NCBI RefSeq assembly: GCF_030915525.1
Contig: NZ_CP133269.1
Coordinates: 4,680,001-4,744,000, forward strand
Source of the DNA: Neobacillus sp. PS2-9
Lineage (GTDB): Bacteria > Bacillota > Bacilli > Bacillales > Cytobacillaceae
Direction of reading: 5' to 3'
DNA: 64,000 nucleotides
Position 1 is the first letter of the stretch; every line of letters begins with the position of its first letter. A program made the position numbers and the translations under genes. Under the pieces are notes generated by a model. The model saw only the letters and a program-made list of their open reading frames with translations. It was not told the DNA's origin and did not search any database. Positions 18,519 to 28,276 of this stretch are shown one piece after another.

Positions 18519-20309
18519 TTACTTTATTATTGGAACAATCAATTTGGCCAATGTCCCGCCTGTCTCTTGGGAGGTTATCCATAATCCGTAGTTTTCTCCA
18601 AAATTCAACTGAATTCTTTTTCTAATGTTACTTACCCCGATTGAATTCAACTGGTCACTACCTTCTTTATTCAACAGTTCATTGTCGAAATCACCATCTG
18701 TTATCCCCCTGCCATTATCACAAATCTTCATAACAATGTCTTGGGAATCTTCATAAATCTGAATAGTTATTTTTCCTTTATAATCAATATCATCAAAAGC
18801 ATGAAAGACAGCATTTTCAACTAATGGTTGAAGAAGAAATTTGATGGTCTTATATTCCAATACAGAAGGTTCAATCTCGAATGAAACTTCAAACTTATTA
18901 AAATATCGAAATTCCAATATCTTAGTATAATTTTTAATAAATTCTACTTCCTCTTTGATTGTCACCCGTTCATTTACTGTTTTAGCTGTCAGCCTAATGA
19001 CAGAAGAAAAAGCACTTAAAGCCTCTTCAATACCGCTGGCTCCCTGAATTTTGGCCATCCACTTTATGACATTGATGGTGTTATACATAAAATGAGGTCT
19101 AATTTGCGATTGAAGTGCCATTAATTCCAACCTTCTTTTTTCTTCCTCTTCTTTATAGATTTTTCCAATTAACACTCGAATCTCAGTTAACATGATATCG
19201 ATCGTCTTGCTTATTTTACCGATTTCACCATGCTCAATGTCCATTTTCACATTCATATTTCCATCAGAAACTTGTCTCATTTTTCCCTCTAGAATGGATA
19301 ATGGCTTTGTAATGCTTGTCGCTATGTAAAATGACATCAACACGGCTAGTAATAGAAAGACAACGCTTGTAATGACGATGATCTTTAACATGGTGGAAAG
19401 ATAATCAAACAATTCGTTTTTTGGAATAATAGTTACTGCTTTCCATTTGGATGTGTTGGAAGTAGCCGTAATTAAATACGAGTCCTTATTTTCTTTTGTT
19501 TCCTTTCTAAATCCATCTATATACTTAAAATTCTCCCCTAATATAGTAGCAGCCTTGCTTCCTATCTCATTTTTATTTTTGCTATAGATAATATTTTTTT
19601 GGTCATCCACTAGATAAAATTTTGTATGTTTCGTAAAGTGTATATCACTCCACAAGTTCTTTAGCTTATCGATACCTATATTAATGATAATTAGACCTAA
19701 CTTCTCTTTGGTATAAGGATTAACAATTGCTCGTCCAATAGAAACGACTGGCTCATCTTTGTAAGAAAAGAGTTTATTAGGATGAACTCCAACGGGAACA
19801 TATACGCCTCCCTTTTTTACTATCTCTTGTATATAGGGCTCCTTGATGAACTCCTTTTCAAAATAAGCGTGGTCCATGTACTCCAGGTTACTCCGTCCTA
19901 CAATGAAGTGATTCTTGCTCTGATAAATAAATGCAGAGTCTATGATTTTACTATATAAAAAGAAATCACTTTGAATTTTACCATTAACAGTGGAAAAATC
20001 CCGTTGCCTTTCGTATAAGGGATACTTAAACGTTGAGTAATCCTTTCCCATAATCTGATAAATTTGTTGATCCTGTAGTGGATACATTGATAAGGAAAGT
20101 AATGGATGTAGTGCGGTATCAATGTTTTTGACAATTTGTCGATTGCTCTCAACAGCCGCATCCAATAACATATCCCTATTAGAATTGACAAATAACCAAG
20201 ACAAACTTCCACCAATAATCGTAAAAGATAAAATAAGTAAACTGGAGAATGAGATTACTAGCTTATATCTTAAGTTCAAATGTAAAAACCATTTCTTCAT
20301 ACTTTTCAT
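18519..20309 (-). CDS. YesM-type sensor histidine kinase
   Basis: About 596 residues. One helix near the N-terminus, an extracellular sensor domain (about 40-300, Cache-like), a second helix (about 310-335), a HAMP segment, then the His_kinase motif LQSQIRPHFMYNTINVIKWM with the phospho-accepting His, and an ATPase end with VENAVFHAF and DNGRGI. It probably senses an extracellular sugar or the loaded binding protein. The start is uncertain: in-frame candidates are at 20321 (GTG), 20309 and 20300. Confidence 0.92.
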   Translation of the reverse strand: MKSMKKWFLHLNLRYKLVISFSSLLILSFTIIGGSLSWLFVNSNRDMLLDAAVESNRQIVKNIDTALHPLLSLSMYPLQDQQIYQIMGKDYSTFKYPLYERQRDFSTVNGKIQSDFFLYSKIIDSAFIYQSKNHFIVGRSNLEYMDHAYFEKEFIKEPYIQEIVKKGGVYVPVGVHPNKLFSYKDEPVVSIGRAIVNPYTKEKLGLIIINIGIDKLKNLWSDIHFTKHTKFYLVDDQKNIIYSKNKNEIGSKAATILGENFKYIDGFRKETKENKDSYLITATSNTSKWKAVTIIPKNELFDYLSTMLKIIVITSVVFLLLAVLMSFYIATSITKPLSILEGKMRQVSDGNMNVKMDIEHGEIGKISKTIDIMLTEIRVLIGKIYKEEEEKRRLELMALQSQIRPHFMYNTINVIKWMAKIQGASGIEEALSAFSSVIRLTAKTVNERVTIKEEVEFIKNYTKILEFRYFNKFEVSFEIEPSVLEYKTIKFLLQPLVENAVFHAFDDIDYKGKITIQIYEDSQDIVMKICDNGRGITDGDFDNELLNKEGSDQLNSIGVSNIRKRIQLNFGENYGLWITSQETGGTLAKLIVPIIK

Positions 20310-20581
20310 CTTATAATCCACTCTTTAACCTAAATTTTGCTACATAAATCATATTCAATTATAACATGTATATACAACTTACATAAAACGGTTTCAGGCA
20401 CCCGATTATAGGTAATTTTTAATAATGCGTTTTTTCTTGGTATAATAGATAATGTTTTTCAGATAACACTTGAGGTGACGTTGAAATAGAAAGATTAAAG
20501 TATGATAACGAATTAGATATTACCCAAAAAAAAAGAACGACCTATATATACACTTACGCCTATTCTGAGGATGAACGCTCC

Positions 20582-21469
20582 TTGTGTGCTTTGGAAATGC
20601 GCTCATTATTCGGAGAGGAGTCTCAATCACATGTCTTGGAAAGCATCGTAAAAATTAACCCTAGCCGAAGCCCTTTTATTAAGGAAAGAATTACTCTGTT
20701 ATTTGAAGCAGAAATCCTTGAGGATCTTTTTATACAGGTGAATACTTTACAACTATGCGGGGCCACGTTTAAAGTCACTTATGTGAAAAATAGCGGTCAG
20801 AAAAAAAGTGAAAGAGACGGATTCGAGAAACGACGTGCAATTGAACGAGAAATTGGATTACACATCGTTGGTAAGGCCGACCTTCGTCATCCCGATCGAT
20901 TGTTTTGCGTGATGAAGGTCAATGGCAGATGGGTATTCGGTGAATATAAGAAAAGTGAGTCGGTGTGGTTTCGACATCAGCAGAAACCCAATAGCTACTC
21001 CACTGCACTCAGCACGCGTGTGGCTAGAGCGGTCGTAAACATTTCCATCCCAAAACCAGAAGGAATTAAGGCCATCGATCCTTGCTGCGGAATTGGAACT
21101 GTCCTAGTTGAAGCACTTTCAATGGGAATTGATATGGTTGGAAGCGACCGAAATCCGTTGATTCTCCCTGGCGCTCGAGAAAACATCGCACACTTTGGTT
21201 TTGATGGAGAAATAACCTTAGCAGATATTCGCGATATTACTGGTCATTATGATGTAGCGATTATTGATTTGCCTTATAATTTGTGTTCGGTGATATCCCC
21301 CGAAGTACAATTGGAAATGCTCCAAAGTGCACGAAGGATTGCAGAAAAAGTAGTCGTGGTGACCGTTGAACCCATCGATGAAATTCTGATAAAAGCTGGG
21401 TTTTCTATTATAGATCGTGCGGTTGCGAAAAAAAGTGTATTTATTCGAGAAGTGATCGTTTGTAATTGA
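20582..21469 (+). CDS. TRM11/UPF0020-type RNA methyltransferase
   Basis: SAM-dependent N-methyltransferase probably acting on tRNA or rRNA guanosine. Visible: an N-terminal THUMP-like part, RHPDRLFCVMKVNGRWVFGE, SAM-binding motif I AIDPCCGIGTVLVEA, and the catalytic loop DLPYNL in place of the usual DPPY. The TTG at 20582 is a conservative start, but the same frame stays open back to 20474 and the residues before it (RTTYIYTYAYSEDERS) look like genuine family sequence. No ATG, GTG or TTG exists in that extension; only an ATT at 20519. A run of nine A at 20526-20534 may hide a length error or slippage site. Confidence 0.82.
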   Translation: MCALEMRSLFGEESQSHVLESIVKINPSRSPFIKERITLLFEAEILEDLFIQVNTLQLCGATFKVTYVKNSGQKKSERDGFEKRRAIEREIGLHIVGKADLRHPDRLFCVMKVNGRWVFGEYKKSESVWFRHQQKPNSYSTALSTRVARAVVNISIPKPEGIKAIDPCCGIGTVLVEALSMGIDMVGSDRNPLILPGARENIAHFGFDGEITLADIRDITGHYDVAIIDLPYNLCSVISPEVQLEMLQSARRIAEKVVVVTVEPIDEILIKAGFSIIDRAVAKKSVFIREVIVCN

Positions 21470-21556
21470 TTCAGCTCCATATAGAGCCTATTCACTTTAT
21501 ATAAAGGAATCTGATTGGTAAATGTAAGTTTTATTTTTATGAAATGAGGGGAACGT

Positions 21557-22624
21557 ATGAATAAAGAGTCCATATATGGATTAACTATAAATCAATTGAC
21601 AGCATGGCTTATCGAGCACGGTCATAAAAAGTCAAGAGCACAACAAGTTTGGGAATATCTTTATCGAGAGCGTGTAACAGCTTTCTCGGATATGACGGAT
21701 GTAAATCAAGCTTGTGTTCAATTGCTGTCAGAAAACTTCGCAATCCAAACCTTACAGGAGCATATCAAGCAAGAATCAGCCGATGGAACGATTAAATTTT
21801 TGTTCAAGTTGCAGGATGGCAACTTGATTGAAACGGTCTTAATGCGCCAAAAATATGGCCTTTCCGTTTGTGTGACAACGCAAGTAGGCTGTAATATCGG
21901 CTGCAGTTTTTGCGCGAGTGGTTTATTAGCGAAAAGCCGGGATTTATCCAGTGGGGAAATCGTCGAGCAGATTATGAACGTTCAACTGCACCTGGATAAA
22001 AAGGTTCAAGGTGAAACCGTCAGTCATGTGGTTGTGATGGGGATTGGTGAACCCTTTGATAATTTTGAAAACCTCATAGACTTTATCAAGGTGATTAAAG
22101 ATGATAAAGGGCTTGCGATTGCTGCTAGACGGATCACCGTATCCACCAGCGGGCTCGCGGACAAGCTCATTGAGTTCACGGATATGGGGCTGCAGGTAAA
22201 TTTGGCCGTTTCCTTGCATGCGCCAAATAATGAACTTCGGACGCGTATTATGAAAATTAACCGTGCGATTCCGATTGAAAAATTGATGCAGGCGATGGTG
22301 TATTATGTAGATAAGACCAACCGTCGGATTACGATTGAATATATTCTGTTGCGAGATGTCAATGACCATAAGCAAGAAGCCGAGCAGCTCGCAGAACTTC
22401 TGCGTCCTCTAGGGCAGAAAGTCTATGTAAACTTAATTCCATATAATCCGGTCGATGAACATAGTCAATATCAAAGAAGTGAACAGGAATCGGTACTGTC
22501 ATTTTATGATACGTTGAAAAAGGGCGGGATTAATTGTAAAATTCGCCAAGAACATGGAACAGACATTGATGCCGCGTGCGGACAGTTAAGAAGCAAACAA
22601 ATCAAAAAAACAGAAGCACGGTAA
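21557..22624 (+). CDS. rlmN: 23S rRNA (adenine-2503-C2)-methyltransferase, RlmN-type
   Basis: Radical SAM methyltransferase, 355 residues. The iron-sulfur motif CX3CX2C is C112, C116 and C119 ([13 protein letters not shown]). The mechanism's second cysteine is C341 ([10 protein letters not shown]). [16 protein letters not shown] matches RlmN rather than Cfr. Start ATG follows GAGGGGAAC. Bacilli usually keep their main rlmN beside other housekeeping genes (prkC, rsgA region); this copy next to an orphan methyltransferase gene may be a second paralogue. Both genes plausibly modify ribosomal or transfer RNA. Confidence 0.9.
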   Translation: MNKESIYGLTINQLTAWLIEHGHKKSRAQQVWEYLYRERVTAFSDMTDVNQACVQLLSENFAIQTLQEHIKQESADGTIKFLFKLQDGNLIETVLMRQKYGLSVCVTTQVGCNIGCSFCASGLLAKSRDLSSGEIVEQIMNVQLHLDKKVQGETVSHVVVMGIGEPFDNFENLIDFIKVIKDDKGLAIAARRITVSTSGLADKLIEFTDMGLQVNLAVSLHAPNNELRTRIMKINRAIPIEKLMQAMVYYVDKTNRRITIEYILLRDVNDHKQEAEQLAELLRPLGQKVYVNLIPYNPVDEHSQYQRSEQESVLSFYDTLKKGGINCKIRQEHGTDIDAACGQLRSKQIKKTEAR

Positions 22625-22640
22625 CTTCTACCAAATCTCC

Positions 22641-22745
22641 ATGGAAATGGCCTTTGCCCAATATGAAATCAACACTACAAAAATAAAGTTAGAAATGTGT
22701 GTGAACAACTTTTGTTTCAGCAAAACCGTTCTATTTAGTGCCTGA
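22641..22745 (+). pseudogene. Fragment resembling the PD-(D/E)XK nuclease gene
   Basis: Open stretch of 34 codons whose product contains NTTKIKLEMCVNNFCFSKT. The nuclease encoded at 8635-9570 has SAAKIKLELCLENFFTSKT at about residues 138-157. Nothing else of the gene remains here, so it looks like a decayed paralogue fragment rather than a functional peptide. Confidence 0.45.
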
Positions 22746-22746
22746 T

Positions 22747-22778
22747 CCCCGATACGTTAATGCATTAACGTATCGGGG
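22747..22778. repeat. Perfect 32-bp GC-ended palindrome
   Basis: CCCCGATACGTTAATG followed at once by its exact reverse complement. It lies between rlmN (+) and the end of the ribokinase gene (-), where it could terminate both. It has the CCCC...GTTAA...GGGG plan of the dispersed palindrome family seen elsewhere in the window. Confidence 0.7.
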
Positions 22779-22838
22779 GTAAGTAATCAGCAATTAACTA
22801 TCATGGGAATTTCTTTTTGTTACAATCGTTTAGATTTT

Positions 22839-23747
22839 TTATAACACCAGTTTTGATGCATTCAGTTCATAAAATTTTTCCAATTCCTCAACATATGGCA
22901 TTCCCGTTTGAGCTCCCATTTTCGTGACTGATATGGTTGCAGCCATTGTGGCAAATAAAACAGCGTCCTTTAGATTCTTATTTTTGCTAAGTTCCACTGC
23001 AAGAGCCCCATTAAAGGTATCCCCTGCACCAGTTGTATCAACAACCTCCACTTTCACCCCATTCAATGTAATTCTTTGGTTATGAAATTGAAATTCAACC
23101 CCATCTTCCCCTTTTGTCACGATACTTTTTGCTATAATTTGATCTTTCTCTTCTCCTGAGGCTTCATCTAATAGTTGACTATACTCATGCTTATTTGGTG
23201 TGAGGTATGTGACTCCATCTATGAGTTTTTTTGGTAGCTTTTGATACGGAGCAGGATTTAAAATGACAGGAACTTGATACTTATTTGCAATTTCTGTTAT
23301 TTTTATGACCGAATCTAATGGGATTTCTAATTGTAACAATAATAAATTACTATTTATTATTGTTTCTTCATGTGCTATAACCCATTCAGGTGTTACTTCA
23401 CTATTTGCTCCTGGTACTACGATAATTCGATTGTCCTGTCCAGAAATAATGATAGAAGCAGTACCCGTTTCTTTAATAGTGGCAATTTCAACAGATTCCT
23501 CATTCACACCCTCTTGCTGAAGTACTTCTTTAAGTTTCGTTCCAAAAAGATCTTTACCTACTTTTCCGAGCATATGAACTTCTGCTCCAAGTCTAGCTGC
23601 CGCAACAGCTTGATTGGCCCCTTTTCCACCAGGATATGTTGAAAACGATTGACCAGTTATTGTTTCACCTTGTAAAGGCGTTCGGTCTGTAACAGTAACT
23701 AGATCCATATTTAAACTTCCAATTACAGTAATGATAGGCTTTTTCAT
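22839..23747 (-). CDS. rbsK: Ribokinase (PfkB family)
   Basis: 302 residues. Phosphorylates ribose or a close sugar on O5. PfkB signatures are STYPGGKGANQAVAAARLGA near the N-terminus and VVDTTGAGDTFNGALAVEL with the catalytic Asp near the C-terminus. It is the last gene of the LacI-controlled TRAP operon, 73 bases after dctM. Partner enzyme RpiB is encoded at the other end of the same operon, which points to a pentose or pentose-like substrate entering the pentose phosphate pathway. Confidence 0.92.
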   Translation of the reverse strand: MKKPIITVIGSLNMDLVTVTDRTPLQGETITGQSFSTYPGGKGANQAVAAARLGAEVHMLGKVGKDLFGTKLKEVLQQEGVNEESVEIATIKETGTASIIISGQDNRIIVVPGANSEVTPEWVIAHEETIINSNLLLLQLEIPLDSVIKITEIANKYQVPVILNPAPYQKLPKKLIDGVTYLTPNKHEYSQLLDEASGEEKDQIIAKSIVTKGEDGVEFQFHNQRITLNGVKVEVVDTTGAGDTFNGALAVELSKNKNLKDAVLFATMAATISVTKMGAQTGMPYVEELEKFYELNASKLVL

Positions 23748-23820
23748 ATTTTAACCACCTTGCATTCGAGAGAATAAATTTGTATTAAAAGAAAAAGGGT
23801 ACCAAAAACAGGCCCCTTTC

Positions 23821-25098
23821 TTATTTCATCAATAAATTAGGTACATAAAGAACAATTTCAGGAACTAATGCAAATAGAATTAGTAACGCTATTAACATTA
23901 ATAAAAACGGCCAAATTTCCTTTGTAAATTCAACTACCGAACATTTAGCTATGCTTATAGCTACATACATAATCGTACCTACTGGCGGTGTAACTGTTCC
24001 AATCATCACATTAATAGCTAAAATAACACCGAAATGCAGGGGATCTATGTTATATTGGGTTAATAATGGTAAGATCACTGGAGTGGTAATAATGATAATA
24101 GCCATTCCATCTAAGAAGCACCCTAATATAAGAAGAATTAACATTAATAATAACAAAGCAACGTTGGTGGAATTGGCAACATTCTGAAACATGGCCAATA
24201 CTTTTGCAGGACCTTGTGCGTATGCTAGAACCCAAGCAAACGGTGCAGAAGCGGCAATAATAATTCCTATTGATGAAGACATTGTTACAGTTTCTAATAT
24301 TTTTTTTGGTAATTCATTTATCTTTAAATCCTTATAAACAAAAAGTCCAATAATTAACGAATAAATAACAGCAATAACGGCAGATTCAGTCGCTGTAAAT
24401 ATGCCCGAAAATATCCCTCCAACAATGATAACTGGCATAAGTAGTGCCCAAAAGGATTCTTTTAACGCTATTACAATCTCCTTAAATTGGGCTCTCTGTC
24501 TTTTTTCGAATCCTCTTTTTCTTGCAATAAAATAGGAAACGATCATTAATGAACCGCTCATCATTATGCCAGGAAGGGCACCGCCTAGAAACAACTTACC
24601 TATAGACACACCTGCAAGACTCCCATAAATTATCATCGGAATGCTCGGAGGAATAATCGGACCTACCGTTGCACTTGCACCTAAGATTGCTGCCGCAAAC
24701 CCTTTCCCATAACCTCTTTTTACCATGGTTGGAATTAACGCAGATCCAGTGGCGGCGGCATCCGCTACCCCAGACCCCGATACCCCACTCATAAAAACAT
24801 TTGATACGACCGAAACATGTGCTAAACTTCCTCTTATATGCCCCACTAGCACTTCCGATAAGTGGATCAGGCGTTTTGTTATACCGCCTGCTTCCATTAT
24901 CGTCCCTGCCAAAATAAACAGTGGAATAGCTAGCATCGGAAAAGAATCCAAGCCCAAGGCGAGTCTCTGTGGAATGGCCTGCAAAGGAATCGTATCTTGT
25001 AAAAAAATTGTTAGTAAAGATGCTCCAACTAGAGAGAATCCAACAGGAACACCAACAAGTAGAAGAGCCAATAAACAAATAATAAGTATAATCAGCAT
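23821..25098 (-). CDS. TRAP transporter large membrane subunit (DctM type)
   Basis: 425 residues, about twelve helices, in the inner membrane. Typical strings: DSFPMLAIPLFILAGTIMEA, SGVSGSGVADAAATGSALIP and GTVTPPVGTIMYVAISIAK. It works with the DctQ-type subunit and the DctP-type receptor encoded directly upstream as a sodium-driven, binding-protein-dependent importer. Confidence 0.94.
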   Translation of the reverse strand: MLIILIICLLALLLVGVPVGFSLVGASLLTIFLQDTIPLQAIPQRLALGLDSFPMLAIPLFILAGTIMEAGGITKRLIHLSEVLVGHIRGSLAHVSVVSNVFMSGVSGSGVADAAATGSALIPTMVKRGYGKGFAAAILGASATVGPIIPPSIPMIIYGSLAGVSIGKLFLGGALPGIMMSGSLMIVSYFIARKRGFEKRQRAQFKEIVIALKESFWALLMPVIIVGGIFSGIFTATESAVIAVIYSLIIGLFVYKDLKINELPKKILETVTMSSSIGIIIAASAPFAWVLAYAQGPAKVLAMFQNVANSTNVALLLLMLILLILGCFLDGMAIIIITTPVILPLLTQYNIDPLHFGVILAINVMIGTVTPPVGTIMYVAISIAKCSVVEFTKEIWPFLLMLIALLILFALVPEIVLYVPNLLMK

Positions 25099-25115
25099 TC
25101 AATTGTTCTTCCTTC

Positions 25116-25592
25116 CTATGTTAGATTGCTATCCCTCTTGAAGGTGGTTTGGTAAAGATCTTTGATCGTATAAATAATCAATAGAAAACTTGATAATGGT
25201 ACTGACATATATATAAGCCCTGTTGGTATCTGTAAACTGGTTGTAGGCACGTTCCATGTTTGCAGAGTTAACGTCCATCCATATTTTACAAGAGTGAAAA
25301 ATAAGATAAGTAGCGCCCCATGAATGAGAACATAGATTATTTGATTAATAGATTTTGAAAATACATTTCCTATTAAATCAATAGCTATATGCTTTTTGTG
25401 TTTAAATGCCACCACAGTCCCTAGGAGCACTGACCAAATAAAAGTATACCGAGCCAACTCATCTGTCCAAACTAAAGCTAGTTCAAAGAATCTAGCAAAT
25501 ACTCCAAGGGCTACCGAGGTACACATGATGATAAAAAGGAAACTGCTTAAAATCTCCTCGATATTTGTTATTAATAACTTCGCACTCTTCAT
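25116..25592 (-). CDS. TRAP transporter small membrane subunit (DctQ type)
   Basis: 158 residues, four helices. The conserved region LVWTDELARYTFIWSVLLGT followed by KHKKHIAIDL is characteristic of DctQ. It is separated by 17 bases from the DctM gene and 32 bases from the DctP gene, so all three are one transcription unit. Confidence 0.92.
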   Translation of the reverse strand: MKSAKLLITNIEEILSSFLFIIMCTSVALGVFARFFELALVWTDELARYTFIWSVLLGTVVAFKHKKHIAIDLIGNVFSKSINQIIYVLIHGALLILFFTLVKYGWTLTLQTWNVPTTSLQIPTGLIYMSVPLSSFLLIIYTIKDLYQTTFKRDSNLT

Positions 25593-25624
25593 ACTTCAAT
25601 CACTCCAAAAATGATGTATATTCT

Positions 25625-26677
25625 TTATTTTTGAGCAGCAATAATTTTTTCGTAATATCCCTTTCCTGCCTTATCCTCAAAAGTTTTATAGGTATCCGCT
25701 GTTGCTTTTTTAAAGGCCTTTAAATTAACTTCTACTACTTCCATTCCTGCATCTTTTAATTTATTTAATTCCTCTTCATTAGCTTTTAATTGGAGCTCTG
25801 ACATATATTTTCCAGACTCATTCATTGCTTCAGTTACAATTTTCTTCTGCTTATCACTAAGGCCTTTCCACCATTGCAAACTAACAACTGGAAGTTCGTT
25901 TTGTGTCATATGCCCAGTCAAATTAACGTACTTTTGTACTTCATAAAATTTATTGGTATAAATTTGATTTATGGAGTTTTCTTGAGCCTCGATTGTCCCT
26001 GTCTTTAATGACATATATACTTCAGAAATATTCATCGGAGTTACGTTTGCTCCCATTATCTTAAATGGCTCTGTATGGGCAGTTGCATCAGGCGTTCTGA
26101 TCTTTAATCCTTTTACATCTTCAGGTGTCTTTACAGGTTTTTTACTAGTTGTTACATGACGATCGCCTACCCACCATACTGCTTCAGGAAATGCAACCAA
26201 ATTAACGGTTTCTGCTTCAGTGCCAATTTCTTTATAGGCATCTGTCTTAGCGAGTTTAACAAAAGTTTGATATTTTTCACGTTCATTATTACCTTTTATC
26301 ACATATGGTAATGTTAATACAGAAGCTTTAGGTACAAAATTAGAAAGTACAGCAGACGAAGGAATTGTAATTTGAACAGTTCCTATTTGCGTGCTTTCAA
26401 TTAGATCTTTTTCACTACCTAACTGTCCGCCAGGTATAACTTCAACTTCCATCTGACCATCCGATTTTTCTTTCACCAATTCTGCAAACTTTACAGCACC
26501 CTTATGAATAGCAGATTGATCATTTGTTACGTGAGCAAGTTTAATTTTCATTACTTCATCAGATTTTTCATTTGAAGAGTTTGAATTTGTAGAGGATTCC
26601 TGTGTTTCACTGCATGCAACTAAACTCAACATTAATAGAGAACTAGCAACAAATGTTAGCGCTTTCTTAATCTTCAT
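25625..26677 (-). CDS. TRAP transporter substrate-binding protein (DctP type)
   Basis: 350 residues. Signal peptide with lipobox LVAC (Cys22), so a surface lipoprotein. DctP-family strings include QIGTVQITIPSSAVLSNFVP, GLKIRTPDATAHTEPFKIMG and MTQNELPVVSLQWWKGL. The Arg in KIRTP usually salt-bridges a substrate carboxylate, which would suggest a sugar acid rather than a neutral pentose; this tension with the ribokinase is unresolved. Its ATG overlaps the rpiB stop by four bases. Confidence 0.92.
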   Translation of the reverse strand: MKIKKALTFVASSLLMLSLVACSETQESSTNSNSSNEKSDEVMKIKLAHVTNDQSAIHKGAVKFAELVKEKSDGQMEVEVIPGGQLGSEKDLIESTQIGTVQITIPSSAVLSNFVPKASVLTLPYVIKGNNEREKYQTFVKLAKTDAYKEIGTEAETVNLVAFPEAVWWVGDRHVTTSKKPVKTPEDVKGLKIRTPDATAHTEPFKIMGANVTPMNISEVYMSLKTGTIEAQENSINQIYTNKFYEVQKYVNLTGHMTQNELPVVSLQWWKGLSDKQKKIVTEAMNESGKYMSELQLKANEEELNKLKDAGMEVVEVNLKAFKKATADTYKTFEDKAGKGYYEKIIAAQK

Positions 26678-27165
26678 TCTTTTATCCCCCTAAATTTTTT
26701 TACTTCTACTAATTGATTGGCATATTCCTTTTCCATTAAGCTAAGCTTTTCTACTCTGCGTCTGAATTCTTCAGCTGTGCTAAACTCAGCAGTTAAAAAA
26801 GAATGAACTAGTTCCTTCACTAAGGCTGGACCAATAATTTGAGCACCTATACACATTACATTGACGTCATCATGCTCAACACATTGATGAGCAGAATAAA
26901 TATCATGACAAACCGAAGCGCGAATGCCAGGAATTTTATTCGCTGCAATTGAAGCGCCTACACCTGTTCCACAAACTAGAATCGCCTTTTCCACTTCGCC
27001 ACTTCGGACTTTTTCGCATACGACCTTTGTAATATCCGGAAAGTCGACTGGATTTGGATCAAAACTACCACAATTTGTTACTTCGTGCCCTAATTCCTTT
27101 AAAACATCAATCACATGTCCTTTTAATGGAAAACCTGCGTGATCCCCGCCAATAGCTATTTTCAT
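26674..27165 (-). CDS. rpiB: RpiB/LacAB-family sugar-phosphate isomerase
   Basis: 163 residues; the first structural gene after the operators. Start MKIAIGGDHAGFPLKGHVID has the family His/Asp pair, and VCGTGVGASIAANKIPGIRA has the catalytic Cys. The family interconverts ribose-5-phosphate/ribulose-5-phosphate or allose-6-phosphate/allulose-6-phosphate. With ribokinase in the operon, ribose-type chemistry is most likely. The C-terminus is about 15 residues longer than in short RpiB proteins. Confidence 0.9.
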   Translation of the reverse strand: MKIAIGGDHAGFPLKGHVIDVLKELGHEVTNCGSFDPNPVDFPDITKVVCEKVRSGEVEKAILVCGTGVGASIAANKIPGIRASVCHDIYSAHQCVEHDDVNVMCIGAQIIGPALVKELVHSFLTAEFSTAEEFRRRVEKLSLMEKEYANQLVEVKKFRGIKE

Positions 27166-27199
27166 TTTTACCCCACCCTTATTTTTTCTATATATATAT

Positions 27200-27245
27200 T
27201 TAAACGTTTAACTATAATTTTAAAAAAATATTGTTAAACGTTTAA
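27200..27245 (-). promoter_or_regulatory. Two LacI-type operators
   Basis: TTAAACGTTTAA occurs perfectly at 27200-27211 and 27234-27245, centres 34 bp apart, between lacI and rpiB. LacI/GalR proteins bind such CG-centred dyads. A third, imperfect site lies before lacI itself. Confidence 0.75.
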
Positions 27246-27255
27246 ATAGCAATGT

Positions 27256-28269
27256 TCAACACCCACATGATTTTCTTATTATCATGTTTGGGTCTAGATA
27301 CTTAATTTCTCTTATTTCTGGACACGTACCCTGTATAGTATCTATCATCTTTTGGGCAGCATATACACCTAACTCAAAAGCAGGCTGTGTTATACCAGAT
27401 AATGGTGGATCAACAACATCCGCCCATTCTGGATCGTCAAACCCATACAAAGCAATATCTTGAGGAATCTTTAAGCCCTGTTCTTTAATATATTTATATG
27501 ATCCTAAAGACATAGAGTTATTAGAAATAAAAATAGCGTCTATTTTCATTTTTGACTCTATTATTTCTTTCGTTAATTCGTAACCGCTTTCAATAGTGAA
27601 ATCACCTTCTAACACAAGCTCATCATGGTAGGAAATAGCATAATCCTCTAGTGCTCTTTTATAACCGATATATCGATCCCTTCCAGTACTATACTGCATA
27701 GGCCCTGTAATAATAGCAATTTTTTTATACCCATGTTTAATTAAATGCTCAGTAGCCATGTAGGCCCCTTTAATATTATTCGTCATGACCATATTAGAAG
27801 GAAGATGTTCCGGACAGCGATTTAAAAAAACAAGAGGAACTTTTGCTTTCAATAAATCATCATAATGATTTCCTCCCCCTGAAGAAGAAATGATTAAACC
27901 ATCTATCCTTTTCCCCATTAATACCTTTAGATATTCTTTTTCTTTCTCCACATCTGAATCTGTACTACATAAAAGAACATTATATCCTTTCTCGGACAAT
28001 GTACTTTCAATTCCCTTTACTACTTTTGAAATAAAGCTATTTGAAATATCTGAAATCAATATTCCTATTAACCTTGATTGTTTGACCTTGAGACTTTTAG
28101 CGATTTCGTTGGGTTTGTAATTAAGCACTTTCATTGATTCGTAAACCTTTTTTTTCAAATCTTCACTTACATGTTTAGTATTATTAATAACATTGGACAC
28201 TGTTGCTGTTGATACATTAGCAAGTTGGGCAACCTCTTTCAGTGTGGCATCTTTCAATTTCTTCACCAT
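27256..28269 (-). CDS. LacI-family transcriptional regulator
   Basis: 337 residues. HTH and hinge helix at 1-60 (ATLKEVAQLANVSTATVSNV; KPNEIAKSLKVKQSRL) and a periplasmic-binding-like effector domain (about 65-337) including KRIDGLIISS and GFDDPEWADV. It heads the TRAP/RpiB/RbsK gene cluster, separated from rpiB by two TTAAACGTTTAA operators, and probably represses the operon until its sugar is present. It ends in a CGC motif (KSCGC). Confidence 0.93.
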   Translation of the reverse strand: MVKKLKDATLKEVAQLANVSTATVSNVINNTKHVSEDLKKKVYESMKVLNYKPNEIAKSLKVKQSRLIGILISDISNSFISKVVKGIESTLSEKGYNVLLCSTDSDVEKEKEYLKVLMGKRIDGLIISSSGGGNHYDDLLKAKVPLVFLNRCPEHLPSNMVMTNNIKGAYMATEHLIKHGYKKIAIITGPMQYSTGRDRYIGYKRALEDYAISYHDELVLEGDFTIESGYELTKEIIESKMKIDAIFISNNSMSLGSYKYIKEQGLKIPQDIALYGFDDPEWADVVDPPLSGITQPAFELGVYAAQKMIDTIQGTCPEIREIKYLDPNMIIRKSCGC

Positions 28270-28276
28270 CTCTTTA

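Noticed and set aside
21944..22375. 143-codon frame opposite rlmN
   Set aside because: Antisense to a strongly conserved gene, no ribosome site and no recognisable protein features.
21557..22624. Cfr antibiotic-resistance methyltransferase
   Set aside because: GIGEPFDNF and the overall sequence follow RlmN.
24596..25102. 168-codon frame overlapping the DctM gene
   Set aside because: Same strand, other frame; the DctM frame has clear family motifs and this one has none.
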